The position numbers and the translations under genes were made by a program. Below the pieces are notes generated by a model that made no database searches, was not told where the DNA came from, and saw only the letters and a program-made list of their open reading frames with translations. Shown here in pieces: positions 21,361-31,414 of a stretch of DNA of 64,000 bases. The DNA comes from Peronospora farinosa (Eukaryota; Oomycota; Peronosporomycetes; Peronosporales; Peronosporaceae). The number at the start of each line of letters is the position of its first letter. Position 1 is the stretch's first letter. The DNA lies in assembly GCA_947646735.1 (NCBI GenBank), contig CANTFK010000986.1, forward strand, positions 124,001-188,000, written 5' to 3'.

Positions 21361-22783
21361 GCGCGGGGCGCCCTACTGGGAAAGAACTAAGTTCTGTGTA
21401 TCCTTAGGAGGTAAAGGTAAACAGGGCTTAGCCCCAGGTGCTTCTGTGGATGCTCCCATAGAACAAAATCACAAGCCAGGCTTGTTGGTTGTGTCGGCAA
21501 CCGTGAAGGGTTTTGAGAAACCATGGTCAATTTTAATTGACTCAGGGGCGTCGGGGAACTATGTCCGACGTCGCTCCCTTGAGGGGAGTCAGCTGTATGC
21601 TGAGGCGGTGGAAGCGCAAGAGGGTGACAGTATAACCGTACGTCTCGCGACTGGTGTACGTGTCACCGTTCCTAAAGCTCCGTTGAACTTAGGTGTGAAA
21701 TTTTTAGATTTCAATAGCGTTGAACGCTGTCTTGTCCTAGATTTGGACTCGAGATATGATCTCATTCTCGGTATGGCCTGGTTGGAACGCCATGAGCCGT
21801 GGATCGATTGGAGATCCAAAACTTTAGGCGCAACGCGCAATGTTTTTAGTGAAGCTTTGGAGAGTCATGAACCCACCTTCGCTAGGAAACAAAAGTGCTA
21901 TTGGCGCGAGCCATTAACTGAGTCAGTTAGTGTGCTGGACATTGGAGTGTCTGAGTTGATAAACTCCGATGTCAACAATAATAGTGTCGAGCAGAGCTCA
22001 ATGACACTTAGTGGAACGGCACGTACTCCGTTAAGTGATACTGTTAGTGATATTGGCTGTAAATGCGATTCACTGGATGTCGGTAATGACATCGGCTCTC
22101 ATATAGAGCAAGTGAAGGCCAATGACCTTGTTAGTGATATTGGCTGTAAATGCGATTCACTGGATGCCGGTAATGACATCGGCTCTCGTATAGAGCAAGT
22201 TAAGGTCGATGACCTTGTTAGTGATATTGGCTGTAAATGCGATTCACTGGATGTCGATAATGACATCGGCTCTCGTATAGAGCAAGTGAAGGTCGATGAC
22301 CTTGTTAGTGATATTGGCTGGAAATGCGATTCACTGGATGTCGGTAATGACATCGGCTCTCGTATAGAGCGAATGAAGGTCAATGACCTTGTTAGTGAAG
22401 TCACTGGTACTAGTGACCCATTGGGTGTCGGTAATGACATCGGCCCTTACATAGGTCAGGTAAACGACAAGGGGTCTGTTGACCTTGGGGAAGATAACAT
22501 CCCAAGTACTTTAAAGAGTACGGTCTCGTCAATGAGACGGCAGCGTCGCCAGATGGCGGGGAGGCGCAAAGCGTCTGTTTTATCGCATAGTAATGTCAGT
22601 GACCAGTTGTACACCCTGGTCAACGGAGTGACAGGTGATGCAGATGGTGAGGTTGACCTTGAGGCCCTCCCATCATTAAATACTCTCTTAGAGCTAGACG
22701 AAATATCTGTGGATGAATTTCATCAAGCCTTGAAGCTGGTGCTCTATCCGATATGGTGGGTATTCGACCTAACCTCGAGCTGA
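21361..22783 (+). pseudogene. E3 aspartic protease and repeat-bearing spacer
   Basis: This is part of a 556-codon frame that is open from 21113, in a different phase from gag. The retropepsin motif [14 protein letters not shown] lies near 21530-21570 and [19 protein letters not shown] near 21763-21820. After the protease comes an acidic spacer with four and a half tandem 29-residue repeats. The frame ends at 22783, after RT has begun in another phase. Gag to protease would need a frame change inside 21113-21360. Confidence 0.8.
22043..22450 (+). repeat. Tandem 87-bp (29-codon) repeats in E3 pol spacer
   Basis: Repeat starts (GTTAGTGATATTGG or a close variant) are at 22043, 22130, 22217, 22304 and 22391, exactly 87 bp apart. 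Four units are complete and the fifth is partial and diverged. The encoded unit begins [19 protein letters not shown] and is followed by IEQVK-x-DDL. It is in frame with protease. Confidence 0.92.
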
Positions 22784-24324
22784 ACTCATCCTCGCTTGTC
22801 GATGAGACAGTCCTTGAAGATACAAAAGCGGCACTAAGTGCACGTAGTGGGGCATCTATTCTGAAGGACCCTTCAGATCCCTACTATCCTTTAGTTAAGG
22901 AATTCCAGGATGTGGTGTGTCACGATCCACCGTCGGTTCTACCACCTGATAGGGGTGTACGTCATGAGATTGACTTGGTTCCCGGAACCAAATACTGTGT
23001 AACACGGTAGTGGCCTTTACCCAAAGAACAGTGTGACGTCATTGACGAGTTCTTCCGTGCAAAGCACGCGGCGGGCATGGTGCGCGAGAGCAAATCTCCA
23101 CACTCGACACCCACTTTCTGTGTTAAGAAACCGAATGGTAAGTGGCGTATCGTTCATGCTTATAATAAGCTCAATGCAGCCACTATACCTGCTCAGACGC
23201 CAATACCTAGAAAGGATGTTCTTCAGAACAATATGGTCGGTTGTACCATCTACAGTGCGCTCGACTTAGTCGATGGTTATTACCAGTTGCTCATGCGAGC
23301 TAGTGATATTCCGCTTACTGCTGTTAGTACTCCGAGCGGTATGCTCTGGGAGTGGTTAGTGATGCCCCAGGGGCTATCTAATGCTCCGGCTACGTTTAAC
23401 CGGTTGGTGACGCAATTGTTTCGACCCCATCGAAGTTATGCCCAGACGTACTTTGATGACATTTTTGTCCATAGTCGAGCTGAACATGGGCGGTCAGATA
23501 TTGAAAACCATATTGTTCATCTACGAGCTGTGCTCGAATGCATGCGCACTAATAAACTATATGCTAATGCATCTAAGTGCATCTTCAAGGCCGAAGAAAT
23601 TCCCTTTCTAGGGTGCTTCATTGGAAGCGAGGCCTACGAGCGGATCCCGCCAAAGTCAAAGCCATAGTCGATTGGCCTGTTCCACAGTCCCAAAAGGACT
23701 TGCGTAAATGGCTTGGGCTTGCCAATTACTTACACAAGTACAGCGAAAATTACGCTGATATGGCTCGGCCATTATCCAATCTCCTTAAGAAAGATGTAGA
23801 ATGGTGTTGGCATGCCGAACATGAGGATGCTTTGTCAAGCGGTGAAGGCTAGCCTTCTTCATGCTCCCATTTTGGCTTTGCCAAACCCTGATCGACCGTT
23901 TAGCGTAGTTTGTGACGCGTCGGATTTTGCCATTGGCAGTGCTCTGTTACAAACAGATGATGAAGGCCGTGAGCGTGTGATCGCTTTTGAATCTCGCCAG
24001 CTGTAAGCTGCAGAAAAGAACGATCCAGTTCATGACAAAGAGCTACTTGCGATGAAGTATGCCCTGGTCAAATTTAGAGTTCATCTGCTGGGCTCGAAGC
24101 CTTTTGTGATCTATACCGATCATGCGTCGTTACGCACTGCGACTCAGTCGACGCATCTCTCGCAGAGAATGTCCAGATGGATGTCATTCTTTGCCGAATA
24201 TAATTTCGAGGTGAAATATAAGCCGGGCAAGCAAAATGCTTTGGCTGATGCAATGTCACGGAGACCTGAATATGAGCTTGCTCATGTTACGACGTTGTCG
24301 TCTTCTATCATTGATCTCATTTGA
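22753..24324 (+). pseudogene. E3 reverse transcriptase-RNase H
   Basis: RT blocks in order: [48 protein letters not shown], the intact catalytic box TYFDDIFVHS at 23449, and LGCFIGS. RNase H follows with FSVVCDASDFAIGSALL and FVIYTDHASLRTA. Lesions: TAG at 23008, frame changes near 23640 and 23830, TAA at 24004 and TGA at 24322. Unlike the G family, the active-site residues are preserved. Confidence 0.85.
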
Positions 24325-24327
24325 TCG

Positions 24328-26044
24328 GTGTATGCTAAAGATGATCACTGTATAGCGTTGCTACATGCTCTTCGCAGTGATGAGTTTAAAGACTCGGACA
24401 TTAAATTGTCGGCACGATTACGTGCGAGCCTCCATCGATATTCTATCGATGAGGGGCTGTTGTACTATCGTACAGATGTGGCGGATCCTCCGCGTATTAT
24501 GGTTCCTCATGACGAGGATCTGAAGTATCGTATCCTCTATGAGGTACATGACACCGCCATCGCTGGCCATTTGGGTCGTGAAAAGACCTATGGGGTAGTA
24601 TGCCAACGTTATTGGTGGCCCAAATTATATATGTGCGTACGTGTGAGACGTTTCAACGGGTGAAACCTTCACACCATTCGGCAGCGCCGCTGGATAGTTT
24701 GCCTGTTCCCACTGGGTGCTGGGAGTCCATAAGTATGGACTTTGTATTTGGCCTACCGAAAGATTCGCATGGCAATACAGGTATTGTGGTCTTTGTTGAC
24801 CGCTTGAGCAAGATGGCTCACTTAGCGGCTGTGCCAGACTCGATCGATGGTGTGGGTACAGCGGAGCTGTTTATCGATCGGGTGTTTCGCCAACATGGCT
24901 TGCCAGTGGCAATTGTTTCTGATCGTGATCCTCGTTTTACGAGTAGATTTTGGAAGTCTGTCTTCCAGGTGCTGGGCACACGTTTGGACATCCGCAGACC
25001 GATGGTCAAACCGAACGCGTAAATCGTGTTGTTGAAGATATCCTACGCAGCGTTTGTGCTGAAACGCCTAAGCGTTGGAGCTCTATGCTCCCTGTAGTTG
25101 AGTTTGCACTCAATAATTCCGTGAACGCCTCTACCGGCTACACTCCGTTCTATGTGAATGGTCTCACACACCCACGCGTTCCGTTAACGCTACCACCAAG
25201 TGGTTCAGGGCTTGGTGGGGGAGAGGTTGCCGATCGGCTTGCTGATGTCAGCCCTAATACTGTTAAGAAACAGGTAAATGCGTTTCTCGCAACGCGACTA
25301 AATGTCTTACGACATGTGCAAGATGCAATGGCTGATAGTCAAGATAAACAAAAAGAATATGCAGATGCGAAAGGCAGAGGCTGTATTAATGATTATGAGG
25401 TCGGAGACCAAGTATTATTGAATGCTAAAAATCTACCTACCAATGTAGTATCCGCTGTCTTTAAGACGAAGTTGCGCCCACGATTTATCGGACCCTTTAC
25501 GGTCATTGCCAAGAAAGGCACAGCGTATACGCTTAACTTGCCGCGCAAATTGCGTACACATCCTGTGTTCTATGTTGGCATGCTGAAACCATATCGGGAT
25601 CCGTTCCAAGTAAATATTAAGGCACTCGCGCCGAGCCCATTGGCATTGTCGCGGGACGAAGCATCTGCACCAACAGGTCAAGCTGACCCTGCATTCGGGT
25701 CCGACTCGCTTCCAGGGACTCCAGCCGGGAGTTCATCGTCTGCCTCTCCTCACGTAGGGACCGCACCTCTTGAACAAGCTCGGCATGAGCTTGTGCCGAT
25801 ACACCGGCCGCCTCCGGCTTTGCTCGATGCGCAGGGGAACCTTCAGTTCCATGTGGAGCGTCTAATGCAGAAGCGTCGCTGCCATGGTCAAAACCAGTAT
25901 CTGGTAAAGTGGCAGGGTTATCCCGAGTCGTGGAACTCCTGGGAGTTTGAGATTCCCCTTCGGCAGGACTGCCCATACGCCGTGGACGTTTTTGAGCGTC
26001 GTGCGCAGGGTCAGCCTGTTGGCGGTGACGCTTCTCACCAGTAG
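24328..26044 (+). pseudogene. E3 integrase and chromodomain
   Basis: Integrase is spread over three frames: HHCC finger (EVHDTAIAGHLGREKTY), core DDE with SMDFVFGLP, VSDRDPRFTSRFW and HPQTDGQTERVNRVV, then GPFTVIAKKGTAYTLNLPRK and HPVFYVGMLKPYRDPF. A low-complexity linker rich in Ser, Ala and Pro (25617-25840) leads into the chromodomain QYLVKWQGYPESWNSWE at about 25890-25950. Frame changes lie near 24600-24660 and 24990. The last 430 bp are overlapped on the other strand by the antisense ORF. Confidence 0.85.
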
Positions 26045-26900
26045 TGGTGGGGATAGGCGAGTTAACGGCCTCGGCCTGTCGTGGACTCGCGGCTACAGGT
26101 GTATCCGATACATTGGGATGCTGGGTAGCAGACGCATAATGCGTTCGTTGGGATTTCAATTTTCCTCGGGCCTTCAATTTAGCGTAATCGTAACGCATCT
26201 TTCGCTCGAGTCGAACATCTGCCACATCGGCACTTGCCCGTAGGGCCCACATGCTGCTTAAACGTCGCGCATAATGCGCCCAGCGGCTGAAAGCCGTGTC
26301 TTCTTCGTCCTCGGTTTCCCCCGCGAACAGAAGGATGGGAACATCCTTCATGGGAGGAACTGGCGCACCGCGCACTTGCCTGTTAAGGCGTGCCAAGTAT
26401 TGGCTTTGGGTAGTAATGTGGGGCTCCAGATATCGTTGTCGAAGTGCCGTGCGCGTGGCAACATCCTCAGGCAAAATGGCCTCAGGCCCAATGGTCCAGC
26501 CAGAAAGGGAATGCCCAGATGCTTCCTTTAGGCGCTCTTGCACCGTAGGTGGCTTGAACCGGTACTGTCGGTGGTCCTGAAGTCTCGCCATATTCTTCGT
26601 CCGGCGCTTGGCGCCTTCCTCTTGGTCGATAGTCTGCTGTTGCTGCTCGTCGAGTGGGTTGGTAACCGTTACCGTTGATGACACGTCAGGCGGGTCACGT
26701 AACGCTGTTAGCGCATCTGCAGCACCACGCTCCGGGAACGGAGTCGGTGCATGAAGAGTGTCATCTTCACCCGTGAGGGTGGCTAGAGGGGACCCATCGG
26801 GTCCCACAAAGACGGTGTCACTTTCGTAAACAACCGCTTCGTCAAGGTTGTCTTCAATGAGGTCCCGAAGAGTCATTGACTCATTGCCAGGAGGCGTCAT
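25617..26900 (-). CDS. Antisense ORF of E3 (aORF), 427 codons, function unknown
   Basis: The ATG at 26900 (MTPPGNESMTLRDLIEDNL) is about 110 bp inside the 3' LTR, and the frame is open to 25617. It therefore covers the whole 970-bp space between chromodomain and LTR and overlaps the chromodomain and linker in antisense. The N-terminus is acidic, followed by a basic stretch (GAKRRTKNMARLQDHRQYRF) and a middle block with PHIT-x2-Q and VPILLFAGETEDEEDTAFSR. A basic Ser/Pro-rich part follows, and the C-terminus is a likely coiled coil of about 40 residues (LVQEVRSLREERQTMNSRLE onward). The middle block and coiled coil match antisense frames at the same position in G1, G2 and the 17-kb tail. No known family is recognised. 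It could act in regulation or capsid assembly. It could also be a by-product of sense coding, but most of it has no sense ORF opposite. Confidence 0.6.
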   Translation of the reverse strand: MTPPGNESMTLRDLIEDNLDEAVVYESDTVFVGPDGSPLATLTGEDDTLHAPTPFPERGAADALTALRDPPDVSSTVTVTNPLDEQQQQTIDQEEGAKRRTKNMARLQDHRQYRFKPPTVQERLKEASGHSLSGWTIGPEAILPEDVATRTALRQRYLEPHITTQSQYLARLNRQVRGAPVPPMKDVPILLFAGETEDEEDTAFSRWAHYARRLSSMWALRASADVADVRLERKMRYDYAKLKARGKLKSQRTHYASATQHPNVSDTPVAASPRQAEAVNSPIPTTTGEKRHRQQADPAHDAQKRPRRMGSPAEGESQTPRSSTTRDNPATLPDTGFDHGSDASALDAPHGTEGSPAHRAKPEAAGVSAQAHAELVQEVRSLREERQTMNSRLESLEASRTRMQGQLDLLVQMLRPATMPMGSARVP

Positions 26901-27000
26901 GCTATGTGCCGTGAACAAACCGTGAGGTTTAAAGCGTTCGCTAAAGCACTACCTCTACGAGGATAAATGACGAGTGACATTCTATGGGAATGTCAGTCTG

Positions 27001-27011
27001 GTGGAGGAGGG
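27001..27011 (+). other. Polypurine tract of E3
   Basis: GTGGAGGAGGG lies directly before the 3' LTR start at 27012. Confidence 0.7.
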
Positions 27012-27652
27012 TGTAACGGGGTTACACGACGGTTGTAGCGTCTTTCCGAGAGTTTACGGTTAAACTCTCCTTTTGTATTGCATAAAATGCATTATTATAT
27101 TTCTCTTTAGAGAGGTATTAAGTATGAGCGTTAAGATATGGTATTCGGTAATACCGTATCTTATCGATTGGGATTCGATAAATCACTAACGCTGTATTAA
27201 GTACATCATATACGGATGTCTGGACGATACACCGTCTAATAGCAAACTGTGCATCTAATAATTACTATTATAGTAATTAATCTAGTGTAGTGTACTTAGA
27301 GTAGGACTATTCATAAAATCTTAAAGCGTAAATATAATCATTTCTCCTTTTGCGTTTAAGACCACAAGTCGTTCTGGCTTGTTCTCTTGTGCACTTCGTG
27401 CGTTGGTTCCCTAAACCTTTAAGCTTCTAGCTTGTTCTTGCACTCTGTGCGTTGGTTCTCTGAACCTTAAGCTTATTGCTTGACTGACTAAAGTCTCTCT
27501 CCTCATTCCTTGGAACAGGGTGACTTTAAGTCGTTTAATTAGTTCCTTAGAACTAAGTGGCTTTTAGCCTTAACTCTATTTAGTTCTCTAGAACTAAGAG
27601 GCTTCCAGCCTAAAGTCTTCCTCTGGCTAAAGAGCTGTGCAGCTCCGCTACA
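27012..27652 (+). repeat. 3' LTR of E3
   Basis: 641 bp, same ends as the 5' LTR. Two of the differences from the 5' LTR fall at paired positions of the palindrome at 27259-27279 and keep it paired. Confidence 0.9.
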
Positions 27653-28172
27653 ATCTGGCAATAATGCAGGGGGTTAAATCCGAAATGAGTTGGGTCAACA
27701 AGGCTTCGTTTTTTCACTTTTGCATTTTATGGAGACCGAAGCACTGGCAGCTAAAATCAAAAACGCTTTCCAACGATCTTCATTTGCTAGAAATGCACCA
27801 ATTTCCCGGTGTTAGCTGTAGCTCCGTTACCGAGGCTCTGAGCCTTATGTGGAGGAATTCAGTAGTTGTGACTCGGCATTCCGTCATGGCACAAGCCCAG
27901 CCCGAGATAAGGAAATTGCCAAAAATTTGTTGCGATTTCTATGCTTTTTGCAGAATACGTTACTCTTACTCGTTTGAAAGCGCCATAGTAAAAGCTGATG
28001 CAGGAAGCGGTGGAGTAAGTCACTGCCTCAGCAGTACATTGTATGCATTTGACATTAAATGTGTGATGCAGTGAGGCCGTCAGCCAGTAATTTGATAATG
28101 CGTCAACGCATGCTGAATTATTTTGTCCTCCGCGTGGCGAGTTCGTTCGTATACACGAAAGCGAGGGTAGCT
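27653..28172. other. Unassigned flank between E3 and the ALG12 remnant
   Basis: A frame on the + strand (to 28074) is open for over 100 codons but begins inside the LTR and resembles nothing I recognise. On the other strand no exon with splice sites was found. The stretch presumably is 3' flank of the ALG12-like gene. Confidence 0.3.
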
Positions 28173-29105
28173 TTAAATTTCGCCGGGAGTACTGTTTCCA
28201 TTCCGCATGAGGAAGACCACCTTCTTTGTCTTAAAAGTAATGCGGTAGTCAACAATTTCCACACCAGCAAAGGAATAAAAATCGGCAATGTGCTGAAACT
28301 CCTTTTCCAGTAGTGCTGAGTCCTTGGCTGTGAGCAAATAGTTCAACTTTATTACCTTCTCCACCGTAGTCAACGATTCGTCCATAGACTACCTACAAAC
28401 GCACCGCAGGTCAGCTGCCATGTTTTTTAATGACTACGAATGTGGTATAAGTTACAAACCTTCACGCGGGAAACTCTTCTCCAAACCGCGAGACACCTGT
28501 CATAGCGGCTGGAACATCAATATGCACGCTGCGATGTAATCCTCGCTCATTTACGGCGACTTGGTGCAAGCGCACGAATGCCTCACCACCTTTAAGAAAT
28601 ATATATCAGTAAGAGCAAACGCACTAGAAAAAAGGCAGAAAAAACTTACCAGGGTAGTAGGATCGAATAGGTGTGAGCATGAACAATGTCCCTACATGTA
28701 GAATTGTTATCAAGAGACAGCCAATGGCTCCAACAAATGGTAAACGTGTCTACACGCAAAAAAATCAGGTTACTTGCTTTTATTGTGATACAGCTTTGCA
28801 AATCCCTACGTATAGGAGACATAATTATAATTTTCACATGTAAAGCAGATTATGATGATGATAAGGTAAGATCTCATCTTGAAATGACGTACCACAGCCG
28901 ACACCATATTCAATATTGGGATCGCGTTAAAGAAAAAGCAGAGCGCCTTGCGAGGCAAAAACGAGTACAAAGCCAGGTAGACAAACCCAGGCCACGCCCC
29001 CCAGTCGACAAGCGACGTCGTCTTAAGTGTCCACGCAATTTCTGCCACGATCGGCTTTTTAAGTGAGCCGAAAGCAACGTACGATTCCAAACAAAGTAAA
29101 AACAA
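28173..29105 (-). pseudogene. ALG12: ALG12-like mannosyltransferase, C-terminal half
   Basis: Four exons can be read. Exon A (to 28893) has GFVYLALYSFLPRKALCFFF and NAIPILNMVSAV. Exon B (28749-28650) has LPFVGAIGCLLITILHVGTL and RSYYPG. Exon C (28589 onward) has GEAFVRLHQ and VHIDVPAAMTGVSRF. Exon D (28388-28173) has LTTVEKVIKLNYLLTAKD and RITFKTKKVVFLMR. The intron at 28892-28750 has GTACGT and TAG ends, the one at 28649-28590 has GTAAGT and AAG ends, and phases agree. These blocks match the C-terminal half of ALG12, the ER dolichyl-P-Man:Man7GlcNAc2-PP-dolichol alpha-1,6-mannosyltransferase (GT22) of N-glycan assembly. The N-terminal half is missing: near 29150 the sequence passes into the NLP duplication unit. 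Exon C runs into TGA at 28464-28462 with no clean donor, so the C-D junction also looks broken. Confidence 0.7.
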
Positions 29106-29149
29106 TGAGCTTTAAGTCCGAATTTTCTTTGTGTGACGTTGCCACCTTT

Positions 29150-29991
29150 TCCTGACATAATCTGGACATCGTCGCATTGTTGTCGGACAACGCATTACTT
29201 TCTTCCAAAGTAATGAGCTGTCCGTGAACAATTTGACTCGACCTTCACCATCTAGCTAATTTTTTGGGCTGCAGACCACTTGTTTCGTGTACCATTCTAT
29301 TTACAGACGTCAGTTCGACTCCAAATACTAAGGCGATGGTATAAAGCTTGCTCGTCTGACAAATCTATGAGCGAGCAGTAACATTTACTAATGCAATTAT
29401 AGTAAAGGTCATGTTAAAAAGAGCGGTAGCTGAGAGGCGGTAACCGCCGAAAAATCCGTAATATAACCGACACTTCCAATTCTATCTTTGGATGATAGAC
29501 TGGATGGAGACGACTTGTACGGAATATATGAATTAGTAGGTAAATCTCCTTATTCTTACAGGCAGCTAATGACGGCAGCAGCCCTATCCATATACATCAT
29601 CATGTTTGTTTTTGTCTCATTTCATCCATATGTGGCTTGTTTTTTTCGCATCTTTCGCATCCATGTGGTCACCCACGAGCTTTTCGAAGGATTTTCGAGC
29701 TCTGTACAAAGTTACGATCTCAAGTCCGGCCATGCGCATGATAAGATTACGAATTGCGATGTGAAAGCTCGACCATTTGTTAATTGTTACTGCACGACCT
29801 TTTTACGACTGGACTTGTTCTTTGTATGAAGAACGAAATCTGGTTGTAAAGGTTCTTGAATAAACTATAATAAAACAACTTTGGTGATGCACATACTTCA
29901 TCTATCGACTTGTCTTATCGACATCGCCTCCCACCATCTCATTATTCTTTTTTCATCCTGAACAAGAGTCAACAAGTGAAAATCTCCCACC
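29150..29991 (+). other. Upstream region of the NLP at 29992, shared with 52.5-53.1 and 58.4-59.1 kb
   Basis: Blocks such as TTTTGGGCTGCAG followed by CACTTGTT, then CAGTTCGACTCC, then AGAGCGGTAGC are shared with 52868-53040. The block ATTCTTACAGGCAGCTAATG at 29550 is shared with 58477-58496. These are the 5' flank of the NLP duplication unit. The initiator-like CTCATTATTC lies near 29938. The 113-codon frame at 29488-29829 is not recognised. Confidence 0.5.
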
Positions 29992-30793
29992 ATGAAGATC
30001 GCTGGCTTCCTGTGTATCGCTTTAGCCGGCATTACTACGGTCGTAGACCATGTAACGGCCAAGAAAGCTGGTTATATCGATGCGCCGTTAAAAGCGTGCC
30101 CGAGGTTCAGGGAGATCAATCACGACGACATACGACCGTTTCACCAGCCTCCCGCCAAGACAATCTTTGAAAAGGCTGCCGTCAAATTCAAACCGAGGCT
30201 TACAATTAGTCCGCATCTATGTCACGCATACCCTGCAGTAAGCCAAGAAGGTTATGTCAGCGGTGGACTTAATCCTATCGGGCCCTCTGATGGTCACTGC
30301 AAGGGAAATCGCTATGGGTCTCAAGTTTACGGGCGTGCAGCTTGGTACAATGGCAAATATGCTATTGCGTACTCATATTTTTTTTCTAAAGGAGCAACTA
30401 CCTAAGAAAGGTGATCCGTTCTCGAATGATCGTAATGATTTATATCACCGTTACGGCTGGCAGACTTGTATCTTGTGGCTTAACAACCCTGCTAACAAAG
30501 ACCCGAAGATCTTGGGTGTGTCGCTGTCGTTTTCAAAAACATTCGAGAACCACCGCGATCCAGAACGTTTCAAAGTGGATGGCACGGCTGTAAAAGTCAG
30601 GTATGTTGGGCACCTGTCAAACGATCGCTATTCTGGCGAGTACGGACTCGAATTTATTGACGAAGTAGGTGGCTTTCAGGACCTGATCTTGTGGCATCAG
30701 CTTACGGAGGAGGCTCGGTGTGCCTTAAATCTAATGGATTGGGGTAACGGGGGGAAATGCCCATCAACGATGACAACTTTTGGACCTCTCTGA
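29992..30793 (+). pseudogene. NLP, full length with one frameshift at a T8 run
   Basis: The ATG at 29992 gives the same signal peptide as the copy at 1067 (MKIAGFL...AKK) and the NPP1 region up to AIAYSYFF. At eight T's (30378-30385) the frame shifts: the first frame stops at 30405 and the second carries the rest to a TGA at 30791-30793, including HRYGWQTC, ILWLNNPANKDPKI, DEVGGFQDLILWHQLTEEAR and CALN. Length would fit a type-1 NLP of about 266 residues. The heptapeptide region reads YHRYGWQ rather than GHRHDWE, so cytolysis is not expected. The single homopolymer indel could be an assembly error. Otherwise the gene looks intact. Confidence 0.85.
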
Positions 30794-31109
30794 GAAAAGC
30801 ATACCCTTTTTGAGGGTGTTATAAGCTAGTAGATAACCTCATACGAGAATACAGCATTTTAATCTTGTACTCATGCTTATATTACAAGTTTTGCTGAGGT
30901 TGTAAGATTAGTCAAGCATCTGACGCCAAAATCTTTCTTTATAATAAGTATAGTCCTTGAGTTTTGGGCAACGGCATTTAACGCTAGAACGGAATTCATA
31001 TAATGTACCGCCTTTTGAGAGTTCCGCAAAGAGCAAAGTCACCCTTGATGATTCTTTGTTGCTCGAGGGCAAACTCAGCAAGCAAAAAAATCTGGGTTTG
31101 TTGCATAGC
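30794..31109. other. 3' flank of the NLP
   Basis: The first 120 bp (GATAACCTCATACGAGAATA, then GTACTCATGCTT) match the 3' flanks of the NLPs at 59871 and 688. No further gene is seen. Confidence 0.5.
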
Positions 31110-31409
31110 GACTTTCTGTACATATTATTTTCTCTATTGTATTTTCCTATAAAGGAGGTATGAAGTGGAGCCGTATCGGTAATACGGTATCATATCGGTT
31201 ATGGCTGATAACCGATTTCGCCGTTTTAATTACATCATACACGGATGTTTGAAGACAAGGCATCCCATAAAAAAGGCTGCATATTATAATACCATTATGA
31301 TTTTTAATGAAGTAATAAATCTAGTGTAGGCTACATACGGTATGTTTATGACTACAATTTAATGCATAAATAGAATCTGTTCTCATTTTGAGCTATATAG
31401 ATTAACCCA
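31110..31409 (+). repeat. Decayed LTR fragment of the E3 family
   Basis: Blocks TACATCATACACGGATGT, TAAATCTAGTGTAG and TTATGACTACAA follow the order of the E3 LTR (19845-19950) with many changes. The right end is cut by G2. Confidence 0.6.
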
Positions 31410-31414
31410 TATCG

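Larger units (their letters stand above)
19659..27652 (+). mobile_element. Ty3/gypsy chromovirus E3, complete with both LTRs
   Basis: 7,994 bp. The LTRs are 19659-20298 and 27012-27652 and differ at about a dozen positions (roughly 2%). Flanking bases ATCTA (19654-19658) and ATCTG (27653-27657) are a likely target-site duplication with one change. Order: gag, protease, repeat-bearing spacer, RT, RNase H, integrase, chromodomain, antisense ORF, polypurine tract. The sense polyprotein has at least four in-frame stops and several frameshifts. The antisense ORF has none. Confidence 0.9.

Noticed and set aside
22099..22440. 113-codon - strand frame with repeats
   Set aside because: Shadow of the 87-bp tandem repeats; the period is divisible by three, so the opposite frame is open too.
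27637..28074. 145-codon + strand frame after E3
   Set aside because: It begins inside the E3 LTR, has no recognised domain, and lies on the strand opposite the ALG12 remnant; probably chance.
28686..29066. 126-codon + strand frame
   Set aside because: Antisense to ALG12-like exons A and B, which have family similarity and splice sites.
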